Part shown: positions 45,001 through 57,546 of the stretch, piece by piece
How the letters are laid out: each line of letters starts with the position of its first letter
Numbering within the stretch: position 1 is the stretch's first letter
Assembly: GCA_037043235.1 (NCBI GenBank)
Contig: JAWRVZ010000014.1
Location: forward strand, 1,612,001 to 1,676,000
Source: Rhodeus uyekii
Lineage: Eukaryota > Chordata > Actinopteri > Cypriniformes > Acheilognathidae
DNA: 64,000 nt
Direction of reading: 5' to 3'
Made by a program: the position numbers and the translations under genes
The notes under the pieces: generated by a model
Database searches by the model: none
Told to the model about the DNA's origin: nothing
What the model saw: only the letters and a program-made list of their open reading frames with translations

Positions 45001-48000
45001 CATTTTTATGGAAGATTTTGTATCTTTGGAGGAGCTGGACTGGGGCCTCATCAACCCCCACCCCCCTTTTCACTGTGGGAATTTCAACAGATGGAAGCAC
45101 AGTATAGAGGATCTAGTTTGTGGCTGTAGAGAATTCTTAACGGTTAACAGTGTGTCTTTGACACTTTATAGAGAATGAATTAAATCCAAATCACAGTGCA
45201 AACCTGAAGGAGGACACATATTTATATAATATGCAGTGGGCCTGGCAGCCTGCTCCACACTCATCCTTTGGTCTCCGCAGTTATGTTATAAATATCGTTG
45301 TTATATCAGATCAGTGGTGTCCTATTAAAGGACAGTTGGGAGATGATTTAGATTCAGTTAACTTTTCTATGCAAGATATTTCTGTCAGCATAAGTGCTGT
45401 GCAGTCAATGCTAATATCTTTTGCCGTTTCATGTTGATCATTTTTGATTGCCCACTCAAGCCAGATGGTTTACCATGTTTAACATGACTGTCTGAGGCAT
45501 TCTGTTAAATTAAGTATTGTTATAAAACTCTGTCTATACACTTTTTATAAGATTGTTTTCTCCATTTCAAAACTTTCTGCTGATTCATGTCTGCCGTGTG
45601 TGTGATATATAGTTGATCAATCAATAACCTAGCATTAGGACATCCCTGGAGACCATCAGAAAGAGAGAGGTGTTCACTTCTACATTTAGCTCTCAAAATG
45701 CCATTATGAGGTATTAGTAAACCGTTTCTCTCAATTGTGTCTTTGTTGAGGTCTGCTGATGGGACCTGACAAACTGTGAGCCTTCAGGTCGGTCACTTCA
45801 GTTTTTGAAAACTTTGGTTTTGGCATAGTAAATTATTCAAATATGTGTAGAACCATTAACACGTTTACTTTATTTGGTATTGCACTGTAAAAAATAGTTT
45901 TTCAAAATTGCAAATAAAGCAAAGCTTATTGTAGTATATTTTATAAGAAAATAGTTTCTTTCTACTTCAGAATATCACATTTATCCCAGAGTGTTATTTG
46001 CCGTTTTGCTGCATTCACGTCATGTCATAATTACCATAATTATGAGATGACAACCTGTGACGTTCTACCTCAGACTCGAAATTATGCATTAAGTTATTAT
46101 CACCAAAGAGCAAGTTTAAAATCACATTTTACGTAGTGCTAGTAATGTGAAGAACGGATCATTTTACTGTCTAATCTTTGACCACATTCTGAACTGAAAA
46201 ATAATTATTTTACTAGTCAAAGCCAAATAGATTTTTAAAGTTGGTCATATTTTTGTAATGTAACAGATGTACAGGCTCTGTATAGAAAACCGTTTTGATG
46301 AACGAAAGGATGTTGCGCATATATGGTCACAAAAACAATGAACAAATCAGTCTCTGAGATTTGTTACTCCAAGCTTCATCCCAATGTTGTGCAGGTCTGT
46401 CCCCATGTCTGGACACTGTTCAGTGTGTCCAATCAGTAACAATAGCCATTTTATGGTAAAGTCTCACGACTGGAGTCTTCCTCTGACATCACCCTCACTG
46501 TTTTGGCTTCTGTTCTGTGCCCCCCTCACTCCTCATTTCCTGTTCGCCCTTGAAGTCTCTGTGTAATCTTCCGCTTGGTTGTGTTTGTGCCCTTTGCATT
46601 AAATGCTGATGATGGACACACCTGGTTGTCATCTATCTCTCATATACTAAAAGTTTCTTGTAAAAAGATGCTAATTTGTCCCTGTTCTTAATTTTTTTCC
46701 AATATCACAAACATGTTTTACATGTTAGCCAAGATAAACTGAAAAACAGATTCATGGTGCTGCAAAAGAATCAGCCTTTGTTTTGAAAAGTAATTTTCCT
46801 ATAAAGCAGGAACAAGGGCCATCTGACACCTGGGTGATGATTTCATCGTTTTTTTTTAACCACTTAGTTGCGTTAAAGTCCAGATGAAACTGAAATGGTG
46901 ACAGAACTTTTCTTCTGTATTGGGATTATTGACAGAAACAATGTAGGACGAGAACTTGTTTCTATTCATTGGTTGTTGATTGGGGGTTGATGAAAAAAAT
47001 TCTAATTAAAATAAAAACTAATTAAATTCACAGTAAGATCTATAACATGCATTTTCGTTTAATTCTGAATTTTGAGATTTTTTTTTCCAGTTCTTAGCTT
47101 AACACTCTTTCAAACACATGTGTCCAAACACGCACTGTGTTGTGTCACTGTGTGTTTTGTTCATACAACATGGTTAAGGTACAATTGGTAAACTTGTCAG
47201 CAGTGCTTTTTTCGTGAACAAGAGAAACAATATGTAGATGTGTTCAGATGCTCGTTGTGAAGAAAGTTTCATTCATCACCTGAGAACACAACAGCCTGAA
47301 CAGCAAAAATGGTTGTTACCTTCCCACATTTAATCACAGAAATTGGATTTTGTTTTTGACTAAAGGTTTGTGTTGCTGTAAAAGCGTCTTTTTAAGATGT
47401 TCTAACAGAATTTAAAAAAATAGAATTTTATTTCAAAATGTATAAATAGATGAATATACAAGTTAAATAAATTGTGTGACAGTATGTCAGCACATGTGAA
47501 CCCTTCACATCGCTATGAGCAAGTTACTTTAATGTTATTTAAGACTGACTTATGAGCTTTTACTGAAGGGTGAAGAAGCACTAAAATCTATACTTTTAGG
47601 CATCTCAATTTCTAATGTTATGAAAGGGAGCTTTTTGTTTGGACAAGCTTTTAAGCACTGAATTATGGACCCACAAAATTATGTTTTTTGTTGTTGAAAT
47701 AATATTATTTTAAAAATTGTTTTCATTGTATTGTATTCATAATATTCTGTTGTTACATTTTGTATCTTTCCCATATGTTTGACCAGTATAGACACTGAGA
47801 ATGCTTCTTAATGATTGTGTTACCATGGTAACCAAGTCACGTGTGATGAGGATTTTAGTTTTTTTTTTATAATGACTCTATTCAAATACTCCCACACCTT
47901 CCTTAATTTAACAACTTTTTAAGGACAATATTTAGTCAGAGAGTTGTTTTTTTAGCACCGTTGGTGGAATGTGGAGTGACTGTGTTTTTCAGTATGTGTA

Positions 48001-49976
48001 ATACACATGAGTCACACCCCAAGTGTCTAAAGAAAGATCTAATGAGGGAGTATTTTGCGAGGACACCACATGGTTTTCAGGTCGTGAGCCACTGCTTTGT
48101 CATGCGACACACACACACACACACACATTATGCTGTCTTGTGGACAGACGGTCAGCACAGTTGTACCTCAGTGTGCAGCTGTGATCTTTGGTCGGGACAC
48201 ACACCCCTTTTCATACTCTTCACTTTTATCTGTCATCTGCTGGGATGTGTGGGACTGTGTATGTTTTGGGAGCAAATAACATGTTGTGTGTTATGGCTTT
48301 TTCGATCAAGTTGAATGAGCACAGCTGAGTTATCACACTTTTTGTGATTCGATTTCAAAGGGATTATATAGGTTGAGTCACTGTTGTCGGCGAAAATGCT
48401 TGTTTGGTTTTAATTAATTTAACCTTCTTTGTCCTTGACCCTTCTATAAGCAGCATGTGGTGGTGGACTTTTGAAATGATGTATAAAGTCCCCCACTCTG
48501 GGCTTGAGTTTTTTTTAGACTAATTTAAATTCAGCTTCAAGTTTCTTCTGATGTGTACCCAATGTCTGTGTTAGTGCTTTTGACAAACAGTTTAATATTA
48601 ACTTATTATTATTATTAAAACCAGGTCACATCAAAGTACCAAAGTCCAAATCTAAATCTAGTTCTGTAGCTTTTACAGTATTTGCTTTTGCAGTAATTGT
48701 TCACTGCTGGTTGTTGATTACATGTTATTTATTGACTAGTGGTTCTTATCCTTTTTGATCCATTAATTTCCATGGATTTCCTTAGATTATTAACATGATA
48801 CAATCACAGGAGTTATGAGGACACTGTCTTATGTAACTTTTCACTTCTATTCACGCTTACTCCCCTCACATTCACACTGTTATTTAGCTGCCGCCTTCTC
48901 AAATTTCATCCACTTTAGTAATAAAATGAGTGCTTTTGTTCAATTTCATGTTTTTATCCTTAGCATTTTATTAAATATGATATAATAATTGCATGTTACT
49001 CCTCACTCATCATTGTTTATTGTAAAAAAAAGTATCTTCTACACAAGCTAATAATCCCCCTCTCCAAATTTCACAGGCATAAGTTAATGCTCTTAGCAAA
49101 CACCAAAGACAAAAGTTAGGCCACACTTCTACGTCTAGAAAATTAGTCAAAATCTGTGCACATTATTTGGAACTACTTGTGTGTAATCTGTGATAAACAT
49201 TTTTTGTTTGTGCAAAAGGAAATGTTTTCATTAACATGTCTGCTGCACAACTATAGTAAAAAATGTTCTGAGGGTACTTAAATCTCTCATTAAATATTTG
49301 CATGACAAATAATATCTGCAGGAAGCTGGGTGCCTTTTTTTTAATACCAAGCTAACAAAAAAATGCCTTCGACAAAGATATTCATTGTGTGCAGTCCATG
49401 CGTTTTCAGTGGAACCATTGGAAATGCAGACATGTCTGAGATGAAGCAACGATAGGAAGTGAAGTTGGAAAGAATGATAGAGGTTTAGGAGGCAGAATTT
49501 AGTGAAGGTTTAGCATTCTGACATTGCAGCTGGATTTTTGAGAATAATGCCTGGAATGAGTGCAACTATTTGAAGCCCTGGAGGCTCTAGACAGCTCTGT
49601 GTTTAACATGGTGAACAAACTGCAGTGTTTCTGGAAATTTGTTAGAAGTGTTTGCATGTTTCTGTAAAAATGATTTCCCTGTTGCTGAAATGATACCATG
49701 CTGAATTAAAAAATGTTGTAAATATCTATCCTGAAAAAATGGCTCATTAAAAGAAATGCTAATTGAAATGCTAATTAAAAAATCTTCTGAAGAAACCTAT
49801 TTTGTGTCTATTTATCTGTCTGTCTATTAGTGTTAGATCATAATAAAAAAACATCTGGTCTTTAGCAGGTCTTAAAACTGGTTAAATACAACAGATGAAC
49901 AACACATGACATATTACACTGTCATTATTTAATACAAATAAAGACAAAATTGCTTGTAGAACCACCTGTAATACCT
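42014..49976. other. Repeat-poor AT-rich region without recognised exons
   Basis: Over nearly 8 kb I see no transposon termini and no frame with a domain. Features are a 43-bp-spaced direct repeat at 43901-43969, a short (CA)n at 48108-48127, and locally raised CpG at 43850-43990. It fits an intron or gene-flanking DNA and may contain short exons or enhancers that cannot be seen without comparison. Confidence 0.5.
43901..43969. repeat. Two exact 26-bp direct repeats, 43 bp apart
   Basis: Units at 43901-43926 and 43944-43969 share TTTTATTTTCGGGAGCTACC and its flanking bases without mismatch. The spacer contains GTCGAC and a second near-copy of it (ATCGACGG) follows, so the duplicated unit is about 43 bp. 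Confidence 0.85.
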
Positions 49977-51125
49977 TTACCACCTGTAATAACTTGAAGA
50001 TATAATTTTTGGTATGACTTTATCAGTCTCGCATTGTTCTGGAGGAATTTTGGCCTGCTCTTCTTTACAATGTTGCTTCAGTTCATTGAGGTTTGTGGAC
50101 CATCTGTTCATGCACAACTCTCTTAAGGTCCTGGTTTTAGGGCTGGACATTGACTGGGCCATTGCAACATCTTGATTCTTTTCTTTTTCACCCATTTTAG
50201 TGTAGGGTTCATGGGATCATTTTCCTGTTACATGATCCAGTTTCGCCAAGCTTTAGCTGTTGGATGGATAGCGTCACATTTGACTCTAGAATACTTTATT
50301 TGTTTTTGGCCGAACATGTGTGTAATGGTCAAACATCTCCACTTTGGTTTAGTCTGTGCAAGAAACATTATTCCAGAAGTCTTGTGGTTTGTTCAGATGC
50401 AGCTTTGAAAACCTTTTGAAAAAGCTTTGCTGCTGTGCTTTCTCCTGGCGACCCTTCCAAGCATTTCATACTTGTCCACTATTTTTTCTAATGGTACTGT
50501 CAAGAACTTACTTTGCAAGTATTTTTATTTTATTTTTTCCATCTGAGCATTGCACGTTCTGATCTTGACTGTGAATTTGCTGGGATGTTTGAAAAAAGTC
50601 TTGAATGTTTTCCTGGCTGTAGAAGGATGGACTTGTATAATAATCAAGGATTGTTGTATAATAATCATGCACTGTTTGGCTGTTGGCCAGAGGAGAACTG
50701 GTCCCCCGACCAGTTTCTCCCAAGGTTTTTTCTCCATTCTATTCTTCATTCGTTACGTCACCTGCCGGAGTTTTGGTTCCTTGCCGCTGTCGCCTATGGC
50801 TTGCTCAGTTGGGGAAACTTAACACTTAAAATTCATCAATTGTATTGATTCACCTGCTCTTTTGGGGCTTCTGTTCAGCCAAACAAACTTTGTTTATATT
50901 GTTTTTCCTGTAAAGCTGCTTTGAAACAATCTACATTGTAAAAAGCGCTATATAAATAAAGGTGACTTGATTGACTTGACTTCAAATTATTTGAAAATGG
51001 CCTTATAACCCTTCTCAAATTGATGGCATCAACAATTGCTTTTCTAAAGTCATTGCTGATGTCTTTTCTGGCATTGTTAACACACACCTGAATGCTCCAG
51101 ATCAAACCCATATAGACCAAGATTA
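49977..51125 (-). mobile_element. Decayed Tc1-like transposon split by an L2 copy
   Basis: On the minus strand it starts near 51125 with CATTCAGGTGTGTGTTAACA and the segment GACATCAGCAATGACTTTAG (ISNDFRKAIVDA, the first transposase helix). It continues through the region coding for TFKTF and GRT-like pieces (50620-50430) and ends with SMSSPKTRTLRELCMNRWST and LKQHCKEEQAKIPPEQCE (50150-49990), the C-terminus of this Tc1 class. Stops and deletions are frequent. An L2 3' end interrupts it at 50635-50982. Confidence 0.72.
50635..50982 (+). mobile_element. Short 5'-truncated L2 copy, near-identical to 22890-23217
   Basis: It holds only the last 350 bp of the 3' UTR, with the tail GACTTGATTGACTTGACTT. 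It differs from the large copy by a few bases and a small indel near 50708. The Tc1 host sequence reads GATGGACTT before and CAAATTATTTG after; the duplication (about GACTT) cannot be separated from the tail repeat. A 20-bp piece containing GTATAATAATCA is duplicated at its 5' end. Confidence 0.88.
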
Positions 51126-51249
51126 TATAGAACTTGGCAGGTACCCGGTATGTTTGAAACAAAACAAAATTATTGTGGGCATTCATATTTTTCAGTGTCC
51201 ATATTACTCACAGTACACCTGAATAGTTACTGGTAGATGTGCAAGAGAT

Positions 51250-52277
51250 ACCATATTTTCCACACCGTAAGGCGCAGTCTCAATTATGGGGTATATTTCT
51301 GCACTTAACCCATACATAAGGCGCACCGTATTATAAGGGTAAAACATACGGTCTACAAAAAAAAAGGTAACGGAAGCAAAACAGTGAGTTTAGCTGAACT
51401 TTATTCTACTATTTAACAATACGCTCACATTATGTTTTAATCAATCCATCCTAATCCATAAAAGTCATCATCTGTTGTGTCTGAATTGAACAGCAGGGCA
51501 ATTTTGCCATCAAACATGCAGGTGTTGTGCTGAAATCTGACTCCCCCCTCGCGTGTATTCATTAATACAAGCTTCCTTAAGCATATTTGCTTATCGCTGA
51601 ATATTTTTTTCCACACAGCAAACACTCAAAACGTGCAAAGACCCATCCATCATGTGTCATTTTTTTTTTTTAATTATTAAATTATATTTCATATAATTCA
51701 TGCACAAGTACAATGAGGAGAGTAGTACATTTTTTTCTGATCTTCATGCAGCAGGAAAATCATTTCAGTGTTAAATCAACAGTTTTGCTGGTGTCTTTAT
51801 CTCTTATCCTGACAAAGCTCTTGTTTTTTTCATTATTTATACACATTATTTAATTTCCTATGTATTAATTTAACTGTACTCCAAACTTCCGTGCACGTTC
51901 TGGGTGTTTGCTGTGTGAAAAAAAAAAAAAAGATCGATAAGCGAATATGCTCTAGGAAGCACAAATTAATAAATGCATACGATGGGGAGTCAGATTTCAG
52001 TACAACACCAGGTTCAGCAGCAGTAGTATACCTGCCGGAGGCGCGGCGGAGGTAAGCGTACGCAGTGTACGTATTATGTAATGTCCTAATGTTTAGTCGC
52101 TGCCAGCGGCGTACTGTACGTGTTGCGTCCCTGTGTCAGCGGGAAATGTCCGACAGTCAATCAAACGGAGCGCTTACCAAAGTCACACAACAAAATTTTT
52201 ACAGATTTTGGAACTCAGTTCACACATAAGGCGCACCAGATTATTAGGCGCACGGACGATTTTTTTTTTTTTTTTTG
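51250..52277. mobile_element. Tc2/Kanga-like DNA transposon remnant
   Basis: Both ends carry repeats of AAGGCGCAC: CACCGTAAGGCGCAGTC and CATAAGGCGCACCG on the left, CATAAGGCGCACCAG and TTAGGCGCACGG on the right. The phrase TATAAGGCGCACC is typical of Tc2/Kanga-type termini. A minus-strand frame at 51625-51437 looks like the transposase C-terminus. The centre is AT-rich or CpG-rich and has no catalytic domain. Ends were not fixed to the base. Confidence 0.55.
51437..51625 (-). pseudogene. Transposase C-terminal remnant
   Basis: The minus-strand frame ends IALLFNSDTTDDDFYGLGWI before the stop. An acidic run followed by F-x-G-F/L at the extreme C-terminus is a pattern of Tc2/pogo-type transposases. 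The upstream part (WKKIFSDKQICLRKLV) shows no DDE motif. It fits its place within the Tc2-like remnant. Confidence 0.4.
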
Positions 52278-52312
52278 TTGAGAAAAACAAGGTAAAAGTA
52301 TTCAGTATCAGC

Positions 52313-52410
52313 TTTCCTGTAGCTCAATCAGTAGAGCATTGGCGCTTACAACACCAAGGTTATGGGTTCGCTCCCTGCCAAATGCATAAATGTAAATGTA
52401 AAAATTATTA
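52313..52410 (+). mobile_element. tRNA-derived SINE head with short tail
   Basis: TTTCCTGTAGCTCAATCAGTAGAGCATTGG resembles a tRNA D-arm with an A box (TAGCTCAATCAGTAGAGCA). GGTTATGGGTTCGCTCC is a B box at about 52359. The 3' CCA-type end and acceptor pairing are poor, and the sequence AATGCATAAATGTAAATGTA follows. A related copy lies at 58477, so this is a SINE and not a tRNA gene. Confidence 0.75.
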
Positions 52411-52869
52411 AAGAAAAGATCTCACAAAATACAACGTTTTTTTTTTCATGACTGAAATGTTGCAATAAATATTGATGTGGAATAGTGTGTAGAATCTTCA
52501 GAGATCTTGCAACCAGTTTAAAAATTGTTTTTTTGAAGTTGAGACCAAAGAATCTTTTTAAAAATAAACATAAAAGTATGCCTATTACTTGGATGTTAAG
52601 ACTGATCAGGTGACCTGGCTAAGTATAAGTCTGCGTTCTCACTTGCTGTCTCACCTTTGGTGTCTAAATAAACTGGGTTGACGTGTTTGGAAATACTTTT
52701 GGTCACAAACGTAACAAGTAGCTTCCTACTGATTGATTTTTACTTGCAGATTTTTACTTCTTCATTTAAACACTGTAACCAAACCAGCTGCTAGCTAAAG
52801 TCAAAGGTCATGGGCTGCCATTGGGTGGGACAATGTGTCGCCCAGCTCTCAGCAACATGGTTTTTTTTT

Positions 52870-52896
52870 GGGGGGGGGGGGGGGGGGGGGGGGGGG
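52870..52896. repeat. Homopolymer of 27 G after nine T
   Basis: Nine T (52861-52869) are followed by 27 G. Such runs are prone to sequencing and assembly error and can form G-quadruplexes. Confidence 0.95.
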
Positions 52897-53710
52897 TTGT
52901 TGTTGAAGTGCCATTCGCAGCTGCCAAAGCAAGGACTGTCACCTCTGTGGCCTGACATGCAACAGGCTCAGAGTTACACACAGAGTTAGCAGTTGGCCAA
53001 TTCCACACTTTCCAACTATACATTAAGTGCAAAAGAGGACAGATATATCAGATAGTCAAATGCTCACCATTGTGTTTGGAGGCAATGTGGTAGAACATTG
53101 CATACAGACTGCTAGGTTTGTAATATTGGAAATGAGTATCTGGTGTGCCGTAGTCACAAACAAAAAGTTTTTGGACTAATCAAATTCACTTGTTTATCAT
53201 TTTTCCCACACATACAAAAATAGAATAAATTATGTGCAAATATGCACAAATTCGCATAAAACATATGCACATTACAAAGTACTTAAAACGTTATAAATGT
53301 GCAAGGTATTCAAAAGTAGTTGACGCTGATTACATGTAAACCACTGATTGCTGCAATGATTTAATGTGAGTGATATGTTGCTCAGCTCTAACAACTTTGG
53401 ATGTGATGAAGGGGAAAGTGCAGGTCAATGTTTTTTTATTTAAAATAATAATTATAAATAATTATTTAAATACTAATAATTATAATGAATATTGCAATAT
53501 TCTAAATAAGAATTGTCAATGTTGATTTTATGATGCCTTATACTATAAATGTATGCATTTTCATCGTTGTATTATCGTTAGTGATAATGTGGTGATTGCA
53601 AATTTGTCTCTCGGATTATTGAGGACAAGGACAATGGGGATTTATTCCAGATTTTTTTTGGGGATGCACCAATATATTTTATGCAAAATTGAAGAACGAG
53701 CATGTGACTT

Positions 53711-53740
53711 TTGGTGACACAGATGTTGGTGACACAGATG
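53711..53740. repeat. Exact 15-bp tandem duplication
   Basis: TTGGTGACACAGATG occurs twice in direct succession. Confidence 0.95.
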
Positions 53741-54770
53741 TCTTTCAGTGGATCAAAACATCTTGCTAGTATGAACTTTCCTTTGCTTCGGCTGTTAAAG
53801 ACCTTCAATATGTTTCTTGATGATATATGTATGTAATAGGAGCGTTCTCTGCTCTGGGTCTCTACCTTCATTGACGTGAAATATATTCAGCCATTTTGTT
53901 AACTCCGTCTGTTCGAGTGAAGTGAAAAAAGTGCAGAATTTTAGAGCAGGTGCAAACATATCCATATCTGTATGATCAGATGGTTTAACTAAGTACTTTT
54001 TTTCTTATTGCTCTCATTTTTTGTTTGTTTGTTGCTACTGACAAGATTTACTCTATGTTCTGTTTCATCGCAGTTATATCTGTGAAATATTCGGTGCTTT
54101 TTACATCTTCATTGAGCGCAACTCTGACCTAAAAGTTAACGAATCCTCTTGTTGTTTTGCCTACAGAATGGAAGACATTACTAGCATTAATTTAAAGGAA
54201 TGTTCTTCATTGCACATCAAAGCTCCAAAAACCTAAATCTCCAAAAACTCTTTGTGCTGCCTGTGAGTGAGAGTAGGCGTAGACTAGTGAGCATAAATTG
54301 CATGATGGGATGCAGTACGCTGGCAGTTATTATACTGTGGAATATGACAGGTCAGATATCCCCTCTATACTTGTTCTAGTGCAGTGCTGAAGGGTTGTTA
54401 GGGGTTTCAGTTCTAATGTTGGAGTTCAAAGGTCTGGCCTGCTGGAAAAAGCTGTCCCACAGCCAGCTGGTGCCAGACGCGATACTGCGATACTTTCTGT
54501 CTAATGGAAGTGGTGAGAACAGTGCGTAAGTGTTGTGGAGTGTTATTGGAGTCTCTGGTGATCCTTAAAGAACTGCAGTTCCTGACAGAACTCATAACTT
54601 GCTGGATCTAGATACATCACATGGAAGAGCTTTGATCTGTCTGCATAGACCTAAATTCCTTTTTTTTATCTTAATATTTCCTCATGGATAAGTTTCTCAA
54701 TCTGCAGTATGCTGCAGGTGCTTTTTGCATGCATGACAGCCGTATTATCTTCAGGACTGGTCCATGGTGC

Positions 54771-54818
54771 AGTGTTGTGCGACTGTCTGTGCCCAGTGTT
54801 GTGCGACTGTCTGTGCCC
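54771..54818. repeat. Exact 24-bp tandem duplication
   Basis: Two identical 24-base units (AGTGTTGTGCGACTG and nine further bases) lie end to end at 54771-54794 and 54795-54818. Confidence 0.95.
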
Positions 54819-56828
54819 TATAGGCTTCGTGTTTCAAGACCACCTGGGACCCCAGTGGAGAGGAATACTTGCTCATCTTGCCCTGAAGCTGTATATGCCT
54901 GCATTTCAGACACAAACACATAGAGCAAAGCGAGGGGGATACCCGACAGACAGCACCATCCGTCAGCATGTCTTTGGTTTTTGTTTCAGGCAGGATGTGG
55001 CAGATATAAAAGCAAGAATAGTGGAATAGAACATCTGGAGGATGCAGTTCATGGAACCACTTAAATTTACTTTTATTTATGCACTGAAATACAAAATCCC
55101 AAACCAGGTCTGTTATTTTAAAGAACAATCAAAATCAATTGTTGAAGGTTCTGAACTCTTCAGCACAGAGCATTCATTAGGCAGACTCTCTATTTTAAGA
55201 GCTGCATCAAGAGCTCTGATGAAAAGTTAAAGTTAAAATTAAAATTCTGTCATTTATTTACTCACCTGTATATTGTTCCAAACCCATTCTTCAGTGGAAC
55301 CAAAAATAAGATATTTTGAAGATTTTGGTCCATAAAACGATCATTTATCAAAGCTGACCACAAGCTTCAAAAATGACAAGACACCCCACCATTAAAATAG
55401 TCCTTTACGACTTGTGTGCTGCGTGCTACATTCCAAGTTTACTAAAAGCTGCACAAAGACAACAAAAAAGTTGTTTTAAGTCAAATGTTGTGAAAATCAA
55501 GTCTGAAAATGGAAGTTTGTGAAGGTCCTTGTTTCAGCCTGAAATGAATATTCCCTGAAAGTCCTCCAGATATTACACTTGAATGTTATTGTGCTACATG
55601 TTAATGCTACATGACGTTCATGGAATGTTCACAATGTGCATTCAGGGTACTTTGTTGGTGACCTTTTTTTGTTAACTCTGTCTTTTGTGATCATTTCACC
55701 ATAATGGATTTTACAGATTGCAGCGATACAGTATTGGCACAGGTTTATATGATTATGTGTCGATGACGTTTCAGTTCTTCCTTGTTTCTTGAACATTTTG
55801 GCTTACTGTGTCAGACAGAGTTGAGGTCAGACTAGGGAAAAGTGGCACACCTCTTTCGTGTCGAACTTTGGACTGGATGAAAGGATCTCTTTCATTGGGC
55901 CACCGGCTATGCGGGTGTGTGCTTTGTGTACCATTTGGATGGCCAAAGGATATGACATCAAGTTCCGAGTGAGAATCAGCCCACACCCTAATTAAATGTC
56001 TTAAGACACCCTGTCACTTCTCTCACTATGTTTTTCTCTCTCCTACTGACTTTTCCTCTGTATATATGCCTTATCTTTCTCTTTAACAGTGTAGCCTCTA
56101 GAGTTTGCTGTTCGTGATAGCTGACATTTGGCTCAGGGATTTTTTGATCAGTTGTTCAAGTGTGTTCTCTTTCACTTCAATACAATGTGAACTCTGTGCC
56201 TGCACTACAGATATATTTAGAAAGACCCTCTCCAGTTGTCCCCCTGTTTTCAGTCTGTGCAGAAAAATGTCTTGCAAAGTAATCATGAACTGCATTTTTT
56301 ATTTTATGATTTCTGAGGTGCACCTATGATGTTTGCATGATATGTAAAATGTTAATATGATATGTATCACATTTATAAAAGGGAAAGAAAAGGGAAAATT
56401 ATTTAAAGAAAAGCCTCTTTTTCTACCCTAATTTTATCCCTCTGATTTGAACTGCTTTGCATGTGAAATGAGTATTACATGAGGGACAGTCTCTCAAGAA
56501 CTGTTGATTTATAAGCATTATAGCTAGAGCTATCTAACTATATCTATCTAACTGTCCAACGAGCATTGCACCAGTGAATAGAGTGATCGACTTCTTCACT
56601 CACGAATGCTTTCATCATAACAAAAAGTGCAAACACAATGTATATAAGAGGTTGATTGTGCACTCCAGGCAGTGTCAATGATTATAACAGGAGTTTTGGT
56701 GAGAGTCGTCACTGATAAACTTATGCTGTGTGATCTGACAGCTACAGATAGGGCTGGGTATAAGTAAATTTAAACTATGAAAAGGTCTACTACAATAACT
56801 TTTATCACTATATAGTTTTTATGATATA

Positions 56829-57544
56829 CAGTGGAGTTCACTTATCTCGACTCGAATCCTATTATGTCGATGTTTTTGAAGTGGAACCTCCAAACTCCCT
56901 ATTTGTCTTAGCATTGTCTTTTCGGTAATGTCGATTCTTTAATGTCGCCGAATACTAATATCTCGAGCACAAAAGAGGGACAAATTTGCCACTTCACATG
57001 GTTATCTCGTGTCTCATGAGCGTACCTAGTGCACTGCGCATGCGCTGAGTTTGTGTTGCACGTCGCTCTGTCAGCTTCTCTCTCAGCGCCGCACAGTACT
57101 CTCTGACGTGAAGGCACATATCGTTCTTACGCGCTAAGCAGAGCGTGCGTCAGAACAAAACCAGGTGTGTGTTGATCTAAGCCTCATACTTTGTTCTGAC
57201 GTGCACTCTGCTCAGCGCCGCAATCTAGTACAGCGTGATAACCTCACAAATATGTTATGACTGTTCGCTGTGAGCGAAATTGTGTTTGCAATGTTGGAGA
57301 ACATAATTAAAGGTTTTTATCGAGAATTGAAGGTGTTTTTTATTGTATACTGGTAAATTTCTGTTGTTAGTTGGTGCACATATGCCTTTTGTTGTTAGAA
57401 AACAAATACGGTGTATAAATTTTTATAGCATGCCGATCGCTTCATCAATTAAATCGCCATATTGGCTGTTGGTTATCTCGATAAATGGTTATCTCGATGC
57501 TTTTTTGCAACCCCCGAGGCCGTCAACCTAACCGTATTCCACTG
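56829..57544. mobile_element. Tigger/pogo-like MITE
   Basis: This 716-bp copy begins CAGTGGAGTTCACTTATCTC and ends CCGTATTCCACTG, with TA on both sides (56827-56828 and 57545-57546). It aligns with the reverse of 10826-11975 over both arms but lacks that copy's central coding-like piece. In its centre, arms at 57131-57159 and 57190-57218 form a long hairpin. There is no transposase. Confidence 0.85.
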
Positions 57545-57546
57545 TA

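Larger units (their letters stand above)
52411..56826. other. No gene recognised; scattered small repeats
   Basis: Unannotated AT-rich sequence. It contains a 27-base G run (52870-52896), a 15-bp tandem duplication (53711-53740) and a 24-bp tandem duplication (54771-54818). 54420-54600 resembles, on the minus strand, a decayed dispersed repeat (CCTCCAG-like, GGAACTGCAG), without clear ends. Open frames here show no domain. Confidence 0.4.

Noticed and set aside
47961..48314. 117-residue plus-strand frame
   Set aside because: It runs through a (CA)n tract and shows no recognisable domain or exon borders.
52313..52387. tRNA gene with A and B boxes
   Set aside because: Acceptor and T-arm pairing are poor, a SINE-like body follows, and a diverged copy with the same tail lies at 58477.
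54684..55128. Overlapping open frames on both strands of 80-125 residues
   Set aside because: They overlap a tandem duplication and show no domain or splice context.
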